DNA from: Lepidostoma basale
Lineage: Eukaryota > Arthropoda > Insecta > Trichoptera > Lepidostomatidae
Assembly (NCBI GenBank): GCA_022606425.2
Contig: JAHDVF020000141.1
Span: forward strand, 1-64,000
Reading direction: 5' to 3'
DNA: 64,000 nt
Positions 1 through 12,800 of this stretch are shown one piece after another (the first letter of the stretch is position 1; each line of letters starts with the position of its first letter). The notes beneath the pieces were generated by a model. That model was not told the origin of the DNA. It searched no databases and worked only from the letters and a program-made list of their open reading frames with translations. The position numbers and the translations under genes were made by a program.

Positions 1-489
1 TATAGGGATACAACGCAAATCCGTGGTTTACTGCGTATATCTTGTTTTAAATCTTGTCGTCCAGGAGAATGCGCCTCTCGTCACAAAAAGCTAATGAATA
101 CACTTCGATTTGTATTTGTCACAAGCCTCTACTGCTGTCCCGCAATATAATATAACCATTTAAATATTCCTCGAGTGGATGGCGATTGTTTCGTCGTGGT
201 GTCAAAAGACTTTATGTAAATACGGAATAAATATTCTTTTCGTTTCTCACGGGGAAAATGCTCCATTGAAATCTAACGCAAATAATATTGTCTCTAGCTG
301 CCTATAGATTCAAATATCGAAGTACTCTGTGAATAAGAACTTTTCAGCCAGCAAAACATGCCCAAATTAAGTTTCTTGTTATTTCTAGTACCTACTTACT
401 CAAATTGGAATTCTCGGATATTCGGTTTGTTTAATTGATATTCAGACAACACTGCACGTAATCATTTATGTAACAAAACAGAGAACTTG

Positions 490-760
490 CCTTTTCAATA
501 GGCGAGGCGCACACTGTTATTTCCTGGCATACTGCTCTCGCTTCTTCAACATTCATACATTGTGTCATGCACGCACATCGATGTCTGTCACTCCTCACGT
601 GGCCGACATTTAATTCCTATATTTCTAGTTCAGTATTCGTCGCTTACATATTTACCATTATTTCTTTGTTTATTCTTTCCACGTGTCCAACCATCTTAAT
701 GATTTATCGTTCCCTTTTTGTGATAATGTCTGCTTAAAGCTAATTAAATCACGTTATATT
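490..760 (-). mobile_element. LINE family A 3'-end remnant
   Basis: The minus strand matches the 3' part of the + copies at 4830-5325 and 27740-28262, including the shared stretches around CATACATTGTGTCATGCACG (read on +). It is non-coding through decay. Confidence 0.65.
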
Positions 761-1499
761 GATGGAATATGATTTATGAAGTGTCCAAAATCAATACAAG
801 CATAAATATAATATACGAGTATACAATAAATTGGCAGACATAAATAAAACGACTGTCTCGCGGCCCGATGTGTCAAAGCGGTGTGATAAACCATGCGTCG
901 AGTACATGCAATCCATTCCATTGCTCTCTCATTCCGCTGATAGCACAGTTTAGCAATCAAACATTCAGGTGTTTGTTTTCAAGATAAGGATAGTGATTGG
1001 TCTGGCTGGCAAACTAGACCTACCAGCCCAAGGAATCTAAACAATAAGACTGTTTGAAGACACACATTAATCTTAGGAAATACGTGAAAAATTTAAGTTT
1101 TCAGGGTCACATCGAAGCGTATAAATAAATATGTAGTAAGATAACTCATTGTCTAGTGTGTTATCAGTATACTAAATGTAGTCGTTCGTATGTTTTGTAT
1201 TCAATAAAAAAATAACATGTTGTTGTATTGCGAATATAAATAAATTGACTAAAATAAATAAGATTATATCATCTCCTACCACCTCTATATCCAGGCACGC
1301 TCCTCTTTTTTTCCCTTGGAAGGAGCCTGCTTTCTAAAATAACAAGAGTGATCCCATCATCTAATGCAACCCTGACTAGAAAAAATGGAACTTTAGCATA
1401 AATCCTTTTTCGCCTTCTTTCGTAAAGGACTTACATGTCTATATATATAATAATAATAAATTGGATAATTTATTAAGCGCCATTTTTATGAATTGCTCA

Positions 1500-1665
1500 T
1501 CTCAAGGGCGCTGTAGAAGATGCTAGCTGCTGCTGTCTACATGTCTAGCCCCAGCAAAAACCAACCACCAAATCACATTTCCAACAAACTTAAGAGGAAT
1601 CTCAATTAGAACTGAACCTCTATGTATACCAGAAGATCCAAGTCCAAAACCTTAATAAAAATGGG
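1500..1665 (-). repeat. Dispersed repeat D, degenerate copy
   Basis: Resembles, in reverse complement, the repeats at 4140-4325, 28515-28660, 44040-44235 and 55980-56085. Shared marks are a GGACTTGGATCTTCTGG-like start and a GAGGTTCAGCTCTAAT-like block. No pol III box is obvious, so the class is unknown. Confidence 0.5.
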
Positions 1666-1974
1666 ATTGTTACAATATATGTCCTTAAAGACGTATGTGA
1701 TAGATAACATTTAAGATATATCAGGAATAAATGTAAAATATAGAATTGCGGTCTTAATTAAATAAAATGTATGAATGAGACAATAAGCTGTAAAAAGTAT
1801 TATATCACGCATTCTACAATGAACAAATGATGAGCGTATCCACAGTTAAACAATCGAAAGACGAAAACAATGAAAGACTCTGGTGGTTAAAATTTTCTGT
1901 CTACCCCTCTGAGATTACCGATAATCTAGATTTAAACAAGATTGCAATGCAGTTATGTAAGATGTTAATAAAAT

Positions 1975-2260
1975 CATTCATTCATTTCATTTCTCGGCAT
2001 TACATTCCGGTGTGGGACTTGGCCTCCTCCACAACGGTCCTCCACTGACTTCTGTCTCTGGCCATCTCTCTCCATTCCCCAGCTCCTTCCATTTTCTCCC
2101 AATCTTCTTCCACGCAATCCGCCCATATTTTCCTCGGTCTGCCTCTTGGTCTCCTTTCGTGGGGCACCCATCTGGATATAATTTGTGGTGTTCTACCCTC
2201 TGGCATTCTTTCCACATGGCCAGCCCACCGTAGGCGTTGAGACTTACAAAATCTCACTAC
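1975..2260 (-). mobile_element. LINE remnant, C-terminal reverse-transcriptase tail
   Basis: On the minus strand a conceptual translation reads LRWAGHVERMPEGRTPQ and RRPRGRPRKIWADCVEEDWE. This is the well-known 'WAGHV.RM...GRP...W..D' tail of non-LTR retrotransposon ORF2 in insects. Only the tail is present, so it is 5'-truncated. Confidence 0.75.
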
Positions 2261-3194
2261 TGTTTTCTGGCTAATTAGTTCTTCAAGTTCAAGATTTCTT
2301 TTAATTCTGTAAGTCCCATCCTGTTAATAAAATCATAGAAAATATTAAATGTTCAGGCGAAATGATCAAAGTATTATAGTAATCAGAATTAACAAATTAC
2401 GGTAATAAATAAGACATATTATAGAATATGAGACATAATTGAATCATCAGAGCGGACACAAAAAGTTAATAATGTTTAACTTCGTGTTGATTTTATTACT
2501 ACGTGGGTATCACTCAGATTCTTGGGTTGGAGTGGAGCCATTGAAAGGCACATTAGCTTTTTTGTTGTCCTCAAAAACCAAGCTTAAATTCCTGCGCACC
2601 AATCAGGCACGCCAGCATCATGTGCGCTCAATTATTGTACAAGCGGAGTCATACCGTATACCCATATATCCCCGGCTAGTTCCGTGTTGCCAACTATTCA
2701 CTTTTAGCTGGGAAGCCATTAAAAACGTATTTTTCCCTCTCATTGGCGCTAATAAATATATAATTTTCTTTGTTGAACACTTTTTGCGAAATATTCTCCA
2801 ACAAATACAAAATAAATGCCAACAAATTATTTTAAACAAGTATTATGATTAAATAACGCATAATTGGATTTTAAAGTTTGTTTTTCTTCAAGTTTATGTA
2901 CGCCAACGATTAAGTTCGAATTATTTTCTGGGAAGATTAAGTAATTACGCTCTTTTAATTGAATAATTACGTTCCCATAATTCACATCAAACGACACGCA
3001 TGATTATGTGTATTTCAAATAATTAGCTTTAATTACTTTTGAATCAACACAGCACAGGCATTATTTACGAAAGTACATCTTCTGACAAGTTTATCTAAAA
3101 GTTATATTCACTATATACCTGTAGGTATGTACATCAAAACGTAAACTGAAAGGAAAATAAAAATTGAACCATTAAAACCTGAAATTCAGATATA

Positions 3195-3632
3195 GCGCCT
3201 GATTCTAATTAAGACGTATTTTAAATCTAAATACGAATGCTGGATCTAATATTCGCTATCGGTGTGAAAAAAATATAGTAAAACAAATATACAAATTGGG
3301 TTTTAATTTGGATATGAAATATGGAAAATATGGGTTTTCAGCTTAGATCTGAAATCTGTCGGATCATTTATGCACCTAATGAAGTGAGATTGTTCCAAGC
3401 CGGCCAGTCACTGCAAAGGCAAAGAAATTTGTACTAGGGCAGTGCTTCGGCTCAACTTATTTACCTATTACAGAAGAGTTCGTCAAACGAAGTATGGATT
3501 TCCTTAAATTATGTCCGTTGTACAGAGTGTGGATATATACGAGTATGTTATAATTTGGTGTCATTTCAAGTAGTTTATACTGAATTTTTCTCGACTTTTA
3601 AGCCAGTGACGTTTTTTGAGTTGTTGCGTTTT
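3195..3632 (-). mobile_element. LINE fragment next to carbonic anhydrase exon A
   Basis: Parallels 14425-14865 almost along its whole length. The latter still translates on the minus strand as [20 protein letters not shown] and [12 protein letters not shown], typical of a CR1/L2-like reverse-transcriptase C-terminus. The match stops about 35 nt before the exon acceptor at 3667. Confidence 0.6.
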
Positions 3633-3667
3633 GTGGATTTTTTAATGACTATGGTGTTGCATTGCAG

Positions 3668-3859
3668 GTCCCTCCACATGGGTGGAGAAGTTCCCGGAGG
3701 CGGCTGGGTCCCGGCAGAGCCCGGTGGACATCGCCACGTCCAGCACCATGCCCACGGCCTCGCTGGCCCCGCTGCAGTGGGACTACTGCCCCAACCAGAC
3801 GCGCTCGCTCGTCAACCCCGGCTACTGCTGGAAGGTGGAGGAGAACGGGAGAGGATCTG
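3668..3859 (+). other. CAH1: Carbonic anhydrase exon A (N-terminal part)
   Basis: The acceptor is ..ATTGCAG at 3661-3667 and the donor is GTGAGT at 3860. The exon encodes [18 protein letters not shown] and on to VEENGRGS. It is strongly GC-rich against the AT-rich intron DNA around it, which makes it stand out by base composition alone. It enters at phase 1 and leaves at phase 1. Confidence 0.92.
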
Positions 3860-6800
3860 GTGAGTTAACAAACATCTATACAGGTGTAAAATATTAGAAC
3901 TATTTTGAACTTCGCTAGTTTCAATCCAAGGGATTGGTTTGCATCAAGTTGTAACATTTTGGCTGGTTCTTGGGATGCTACTTTAATGTGGTAGTTTCCC
4001 GTTACTTTCCACAACAAATATTTTTGGTGATATTTCAGGGAAATACATAAATAGACAAACAATTAATTAAATACGTATCAATAATTTCAATATTATATAT
4101 TCCATTACTTTGTGTTGTGGGCAACTTAAACAAAATTGAAGAACTTTTGCTTGGACTTGGACTCGGATCTTCTATCTTACAGAGGTTCAGCTCTAATGAC
4201 TATTCCTCTTACGTCTGTAGGAAACATTGTTGGAATGTGATTTGGCAGTTGTTTTATGATGGGGCTTAATGTATGGCCCGGAGTGTCCCTCCGAAAGAGG
4301 GCGAGGGGGGATTTAGGGTTTAAGATAAAGTCTTAAAACATTGTATTTTCGTAGCATTTTATTCCACTCTTCACAGACATATTTCCGACGATTCTTATCC
4401 TTCTTCGATGTACAAATGTTTACACTAGCCCACTATTACAAATAGAAAATAAATTTGTACTTTATTTGTACGGTTTTATTCTATAAAACATATTCTACAG
4501 ACATACGGTTTAATTAATAATAAACAAAATTATAATATATACTTTGTTTAATCCCATTTTATTTAATGGTTTCGACTCATTGCCATCTTCTGGTACAACA
4601 GAAGATGACAGTAGTTTTTATTTTATTAGGCTTTATTATTTATAACCCTAAAAGTGTACACCGAACATTGGTTATTAATATCTAAAACTTTTATTATATA
4701 TTTTCAACTAGCCTACCTTAAACAACTCATATTGTACTAATTTTTTATAACTTACCTTACTTATAAATATTGAATAGTTTTAAAACTTGATTATCTTAAT
4801 TAATTATTTATCTTTTTTTCAAAAACCTATCCAAAAAAGCTAGAGTAGCAGCGCACAATGGTGTTCTTCTACCGACCCTTTTGCATGGAAGCGAAGCATG
4901 GAACTGGCAAAAGAAGGCTGAAAGTAGAATAAATGCAGTAGAAATGAGATCTCTTAGACGAATATGTGAATACTCTGTGTATGATAGTGTCGAATGAAAA
5001 TATAAGAAGTGAGTATTATGAACAAAATAATGAAAGGATCATAAGATGGTTTGGATATATGAAAAGAATGAATAAAGAAAGAACGGTAAAAAAAATATAT
5101 GTTAACGATGAAAATGAAACCAGAAATAGAGGAAGACTGAGGAAAACGTGGCACGATCAAATAAATCAAATATTGAATGTCGGCCATGTGAGGAGTCAGA
5201 GAAATCGACGCGCGTGCATGACACAATGTATGAATGTTGAGAAAGCGATAGAAATATGCCAGGAACGAAAAGTGTGGCAGTCCACTCTTTCTGCCTGAGA
5301 CGGCGTGATGGTTAGTTAGTTAGTCTTTTTTTCTTAATATGTATGGTATATCAACGAATATTGCATTTTCTTTAATTTATTTATTAAAGTATTAAGAACA
5401 TATTGTTATATACATTTTTATTAAAAGATTTTTGTACTAAGGCTTTCATTGTCAGCTTATTGCTAAAGTCTGTCATTTATAAATTTACTCATGACTCTAC
5501 ATATGGTACGAGAGAAGTGAATTTTTGTTTACTTAACTAATTCGGAAATCATGTGTCAAGGTGTATATTTAAAAAGTATCTCGCATGCGTCTTTCAGAGA
5601 GCTCCGCGAACAATAAAAACGATTTAAAAAATATAATACAAATAATTATAACCTGACGAAAATAATACGAAATGACGTCAATGGGTATTACAGTGTGGAC
5701 ACTATATGTTAAGCATTTACGTAGAAAACAGGTACTTAGATAATTTTTTGAATAATGACTTGATTCATTGTTTAGAAGCAAATGTTTACGATCCCTGATA
5801 CTGACAACTGACAATTTTAAGAGAGCTAAAAATCTTGTTTTAAAATTGTACTTCTGAATTTCAAATATTTTGCTTTATCATTATAAATTGTTAATTATTC
5901 AAATGAATGAATCAAATATTACATCACATACAAACATTTATCACTGTGTATATAAGGGATTGGGTTTATAACAAACGCAGGTGTTCGGAGATGTTTATAA
6001 CAATTAAATTGCTATAAAATTCGACCTCGATAAAATTGCGGTAACGACGCAGTAGTTTAGTCTAGAGGTCCCAGATTCGATACCAAGCTACGATCACCTG
6101 GATTAAAAAAACAACACTTTTGACAACTGCCAAAATGTCTACTTGAACACATTTTTAACAATTAAAAAGTTTCTGTGACCCTGACGAAGCTCCAGCTATG
6201 CTACACCACAAATAAGTCCTTCACACGAAAATATATAAAAAAAACAGCTAATTCATATTGGAAAATTAACTGTTAAATTTTAAAACACTGTTATGATATC
6301 ATAATTTTTATTATACTTTCATATGAAGCACTTAATTTGTGGTGTGACAATATTAAATATAATTAAATATTTGTAAATCTGCATTTAAACCACTTTATTC
6401 TTAAAATAAAGAATATAGTGGGTTAAATAGTGGGTCAATCGGGTGGTGGTCTATGGGATAGAACGCTTGGCTCCTGATCCAGGGGACTTGGGTTCAACTC
6501 TGGACACGACCAGATTCCTTCTTCATAATAATGAGCTATTTTCTGCTTACATTGAAGATTGTAAAATTAATTCTAACTAACTAACTAACTAACCATCACG
6601 CCCTTTCCCCGAAAGGGTAGGCAGAAATAATAGACTGTCACACTTTAAGCTATGCGACACTCCATCATTCTCTTTTCGCCCCACGGGAGACGCGGTGTGC
6701 TGGGTTGCGAACCTCATCGCCACCATTCTTATATCATTGATATAAATCCTTGATGGTTAGTCTTTTAAAAAAAATAAAGATAATCAAATTTACAAGTGTA

Positions 6801-9800
6801 AAATTATATTAAAAAAAAATTATTACTTGAGGCGACAGCTGTTTCGCCAACCGATGTTAGCATCATCAGGTGTTACAAACAAATAAATATACAAATTGAA
6901 AGACTTACTTTTAATAACAAAATACGTTTGTGCCGTTCGGTGTTGAATTAATTTTATTATTTTTTCTTCTTCTTCAGCCATACTCTCTTCACAGCTAGAT
7001 ATAGGCCTCTTTTAAACCTTCCACTTCTTCTTGTCGTTCGCCTTTCTCACCAACTGTTTGCCAGCTATTGAGGCTACGTCGTCGGCCCATCTCTTCTGTG
7101 GCCTTCCGTCACTTCTTTTGTTTGCTCATGGTATCCATTTATTATTATGCGTGTCCACCTATTATTAGTCTAGCTGTGTGTCCTCTTCGTTACCACTTTA
7201 ATATAGCTGTACGATCCATGACGATGAAGACTCTTGTTCTACGTCTTATTTCTTCATTTCTTATTCGGTCTCTTAGACTCACACCACCTGTCTTTCCGTG
7301 GATCGTATATATAAAATGTTGTTTTCCATTATTTTATTACCATGTCAAATTTCCCCTTACAAATCACAAGTAGTTATGTGTTGGTATTATTGTTAAAGTA
7401 ATGTTAAGGTATTAAAAAAATATATAATACTATGCTTTTGGGTCACGGAGATTAGGACTCGCTTCTTAAATCGTACGTAGGTGTTAAAACTCATTTTTAA
7501 TATATTTGCTATTGGTTAGATATACAAAATTGCTAACATGTACCAAAGATGACAAAATAATTCAGAAACTCTAAAAATAAAACAAACAAACAAACCATCA
7601 CACCGTTTCCCCGCAGGGGTAGGCAGATATAATGGACCTCCACACTACTCTATCCTGGCAAACCTCTCTAGATTCCTCCACATCCATACAACGAATCATA
7701 CACGCACGTCGATTCCTCCGACTTCTTACATGACCAACTTTTAAAATTTGATTAATTTGGTCATGCTATGTTTTCCTCGGTCTGCCTCGACTCCGTACCA
7801 CACTTCACCATTCTTTCTCCATCCATGCGTTCCATATGTCCCAATCATCGCAGCGATCCTTTCATAATTTTGTTCATAATACCTTCTTCCGCTCTACATT
7901 CCTTTCTTATATCCTTATTTGAGATTCTGTCGTATATCATTCTACCACACATACGTCTTAGGGAATAGAAAAATAATAATATAAAAATACTTCATTTAAC
8001 AAACTAATTAACCTTTTTTGTAATTTAAACAAATTATTTATGTGATATGATATTGAAATAAGCAAATGCATTTAAGATAAATATTAAAACAATAAAAATT
8101 TGAAATACTCCTATTAATAGACATTGGACAGCCATAACCGGTTTCTATGGATATCGCCTTAATTTTCTTCTGCACCGCGCTAACTTATATTTATTTATTT
8201 CAACAAAACTAACAAGATTTATGTGAAAATTATCCTTCTTGAATTTTCATACATTTAAGTTAAAGTATACGATGAAGAAGTTTCTTGAAACATGATGTCG
8301 TGTTTTTGATTATATGTCTTATGAAAGTAATATTTTTTATGCATATGTTTCGAATGAACTGGTGGCATAAAAAAAATTGCGTTTTAAAATCTAAATAATG
8401 ACATCTTTCCGCACAAATAGTCAATATAAGTACCATGGTCTATACACTACAGTATATTATACATATATTGGATTAACTGAATGCGAAACACGTGGGTTCC
8501 TTGGCTTAAACTTTTCCAGCTGTATTGAAATCGTACAAGTTCCCTTCAAAGACTCGTCTTTCCATCAATATTATTGCATTTTTCCAGCACGTGTCTAGAA
8601 TTAACTTGATTTTAATTGCATGTTTTAAAAAAACTGTTTCGTAAAAAAACTAATGATGTAACTACATGTTTTTATATTAATACAATCATCTCAATGATTA
8701 TTAGTTTGAATGGATTTCCATTAAGAACCGCTTTTCTACTTGACCTATCGACGTTGTAATGCTTTTTTTTCTCGGCAGTTCGAAATAATAAGAATTTATT
8801 TATAAGAAGAATAATTTATAATAAGAATTTATATTTACTGTTTCTTGAACTAAGATGGAAAGTGCTATGACTGTCACACCGAAGGTCCAGGTTTCGATTC
8901 CCGGCAGTTTGATTGTCACACTGTTTTAGGTCTGGTATAGAATTCACGTGACAATAAAATAGCGATATATTAGCTACCTATCACATGTCATGGTAATCAA
9001 TATGATAGCTTTAGATCGAGATCGATAGAGATAATGCTATAAAGAGAGATTCAACAAAATAACATTAATAATAAAATATGTAAAACTCTTTATTAAATAC
9101 AGTGGAACCCCGATATAACGAATCTCGAGGGTTTTTGAAAGAAAAAATCGGTATATACTCGTATTTGTTATATTGAGGTTCGTTACATCGAGTTTCCACT
9201 GTAATTAATACGAATGAAAACGTCTCATTTCTAGAAGTTTTATTATATTTTATGGGAATGATATATTTCTCCTTACACGAGCATTATCAAATGTTTTAAT
9301 ATATGTAAGAAATTATATATAATAGTTATTTTGAATATTAATGTAAACGTCTATTTTATAGAAGTTTTATTATACGAGTATTTAATAGGAATGACTTGCT
9401 AAGGTTTTATCAAATTTAGTCAGAATCAAACGCGTAGCTATTTATATAGCCGAGTTTAAGGAGCATAAGAATGTTTATATGGCTTAATATAATGTGACCA
9501 AAAATTAAGGGGCTAAATTAATTGATAATTTTCGTAGTACAGGCGAATATAGACCTTAATAAGTCAAATTTTTAGAGTTCATATTCGCTTGGCATGGCCA
9601 GGAAAGGATTTAGCCGTATGTTTTCGCCAAGTCATTATTTTCGTCAAGCCGTTGAAAAACCCAAAAAATATGAACGGATATCTTGGAAATAATAAAGTAT
9701 TTCATCACTACTTGTAAATATAATGTTAACGTAGTTAAATAATACGAAATAATGATATTATTTGACATTATACGTATAGTAATGATTTGGTAAATTTTAT

Positions 9801-12800
9801 AATTTGGTTAATTTTACCAGAATTGTGTTTGAGGCTTACTTAAAGTAAGCATATTATTTTATTGTATGTAAAAAAAATTAATGCAAATATTTTAACGTGA
9901 TGAAAATGTGTATTGGAGATTATCAAATGATTAAATTCATTTTTACAGATAGATTTCTGCGTCGCTGAAGAAACCGGTAATTTATTAAAAAACGTTTGTC
10001 TAAAAAATAATATTTATTTTAAGTCATGCCGTGATGTTCTTAATTTACACAGGACTTACATTTACAAATCTTGCTAATTGAACACATTAGTGTACCCATT
10101 TGATTTAAGGTATAACGCATAATGATTTATAAATCATATTAAAAAAAAAGATAAAACGGATAATTTGTACGAGGTTCGTTCGTATACAATCATTGTTATG
10201 GATAACATACAATAATCTATCACAATATGACAGATGAGTCTTCTGATATACCTGTATTGATACAGGTTCTCTGAGAGGGGGACGCCGAGTGTGACGATAG
10301 ATAAGGATCTTAATGAAGCAAAAGTTAATTACCGCCTATCAGATAATCTCATTACATTGGCCTAGGATTCAGCAGTAAACATAGAACTCTTATCTATGTA
10401 CAATATGTGAATAGTAAATGGACTGAGTACATATTCATGTAAAGTATTAATTAAATCCAATTTGAATTTATGTATTATGTATTTATATAATCATAAAAAA
10501 AACATTTTTGTTTTGGTATAAACAAACACATTATATTATTTTTATTAATTAATCTCCATAGATGGCGTTAGTATGTGGATTATAAAGAGTAATCTTAAAA
10601 AGATAAACATATGTAATCAAAATCTTCATAGATGGCATATTGAGACTGACATGTGAAGTTAGGCATAGATTTGTAACATATATACAACTTTCAAAAATTT
10701 GTCTTTCATGGTCATAAAGAAAAAGGTGGAATGGGGAATGTTGTAATTACATAAAGCGTGCGCTTAACCCAACCAATGACAGGTCATAAGTCCTGTAAAC
10801 ATCTTGATCAACCATATTCAATTTCCAGTTTGCATCTTTGTCTCTATTGAGATACAAATAAAACACATTATGTTTTGGCTTACTATTTAACATCTGAGAA
10901 GATATGTTATACACAGGATTATTTTGAATGTCATGTATTATACGAGTATATGTGAAATTCTCTCTCTCTGGTTTCAATCCTGGGATTGGTTTGCAGCAAT
11001 TTCCTCTATTCTTCTCTTCCATTCTTCCCTGTCTTGTGCGGCTCTTTTGAAATCTGCATATGATAAGCAGCGCACGTCCACCAACAAGTCCTCCAGGTAC
11101 TCTCGGCGTGGGCGTCCCCTAGAGCTTGTCCCCTCGGTCATACCCTCCATTATGGCATGCAAGAGGCCTTCTTGTCGTATTACGTGTGTGTGAAATCAGA
11201 GATGATATAATGTCCAAAATGTTCAATCAAACAAATGAGTGCGAGTTTTAATTGTGGCCAAAATTTACGAATACCATAACACAGTGCAACATTAAAAATG
11301 TACTTACAGCAATTCAAAACAAATATGTTCATATTTAATATCAGAATCACTTGCCGAGTGAAAAGTCGTATTTGGACAAGAAGTTAGAGGATAAATCAGT
11401 GATTCACAAAGTGGTCTATATAGACCCGCAGGGGTCCACGACAATTTGCAGGGGGTCTACGACAGTTGCAAAAAAATGGGGGTCCACGAAATGGTTCAAG
11501 TATATACGAATATCGAAATCTTCGGTGGCATTATTTTTTTAACTCGACAGCGAGAGCGACTTCCGGCTAGTAGAATCCGGCAGCGACCATTTTCTTTTTT
11601 GCAATCAATTCGAAAAATCAATTAGGAAAGCAAGGGGTCTACACGAATTAGAAAAAAACGTCAGGGGTCTACGAGATAAAAAAGTTTGGGAATCTCTGGG
11701 ATAAATAAACAAAATCAAACTTATGTTTACTTATCTTTTTAATTTGGGACACTGTTATAATATCACAATTTATTTATTTAATTTCCATGAAATTGTCACG
11801 GCCGCAGTTTCGCCAACCTAGTTCGGCATCATCAGGCGTTATGAACAACTGTCGGTTTCATAGAAATGAAATAAATTAATAGTGATGTTATAATTCGACC
11901 TTCGTGGCCGAGTGGTAAGTGCATTTACTGCCACCCCGAAGGTTCCGGGTTCGATTCCCGGCGAGGGCAATGTGATTTTCACACTGTCTTTGGTCTAGTG
12001 TAGAATTCACGTGACAATAAAATGGCGATAGATTAGCTACCTATCACATGTCACGAGAATCACTATGATAGCTATATATCCCCTTTACATCGATTTGGCT
12101 CTTGCTCTCATGATGTAAAGAGCGATTCAACAAAATAATAATAATAATAATAACAGTGTTTTAAATCAAATTGTTTATATTGAAGTATCAATTACAATGG
12201 ATTATCTAAACTTATAACTTATATTTGATAATAAAATCACCCCCTACATATGCCTATTGTGCATTTAACTATAATTTATATTGCATTGTGTTTATATTAG
12301 ATATAACGTACGGCCGAACGGCCATTATGCAAGCAATGTTATCAGTCTTATATAAGATGAAATCTGCATTGTGCAGTTGTAAGCATATGTAAATAACAGA
12401 CAACAATGTGATTTTCAACGTGACCCCAGGCCTCCTTCAGTGGACCAGTCGATGGTCCACTGAAAAACTGAAGTGTTCCACTGCTGATGATGTGTCAATC
12501 CAAGCAAATATTAGTTTCAGGCGTGAAGCCGTTAGCGTTCGAGACACGTTTCATTAGAATATTCATGTTTCAGATTAAAAACAAGTGTTCCATAATATTG
12601 CTTCTGAATTTTTTGAGTGAGCTTTAATTGCTGTGAAAAGTTGTATAATATTATCTAAATTTTATTTAAATTTGGAATGAATATGCAAAATACAATGGAC
12701 AAACATGAAAGTGGATCGAGCAACCGTTGTGAATTAAATTAGTATTAGCGATAGAATAAATTCTTTGAATGTTTAAAAATGTTTCCAAGAATGATGTAAA

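Larger units (their letters stand above)
1..3667. other. Upstream region: repeats, no supported gene
   Basis: AT-rich DNA. It holds LINE 3'-end remnants at about 490-760 and 1975-2260, a copy of dispersed repeat D at about 1500-1660, and a LINE fragment at 3195-3632. The longest ORF (2439-2852, 137 codons) has no recognisable motif and looks like chance. I looked for the missing first exon of the carbonic anhydrase and did not find it. Confidence 0.6.

Noticed and set aside
2439..2852. 137-codon ORF on the plus strand
   Set aside because: No motif, overlapping ORF on the other strand, AT-rich composition, no splice context. Treated as chance.
6040..6110. Possible third tRNA-like SINE head (TAGTTTAGTCTAGAGG, CCAGATTCGATACC)
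   Set aside because: Only a weak B box and no second copy in the window; not enough to call.
11899..11970. A functional tRNA-Ser/Leu gene
   Set aside because: A and B boxes are good, but acceptor and anticodon stems do not pair, and the unit continues into a SINE body that is repeated at 8848.
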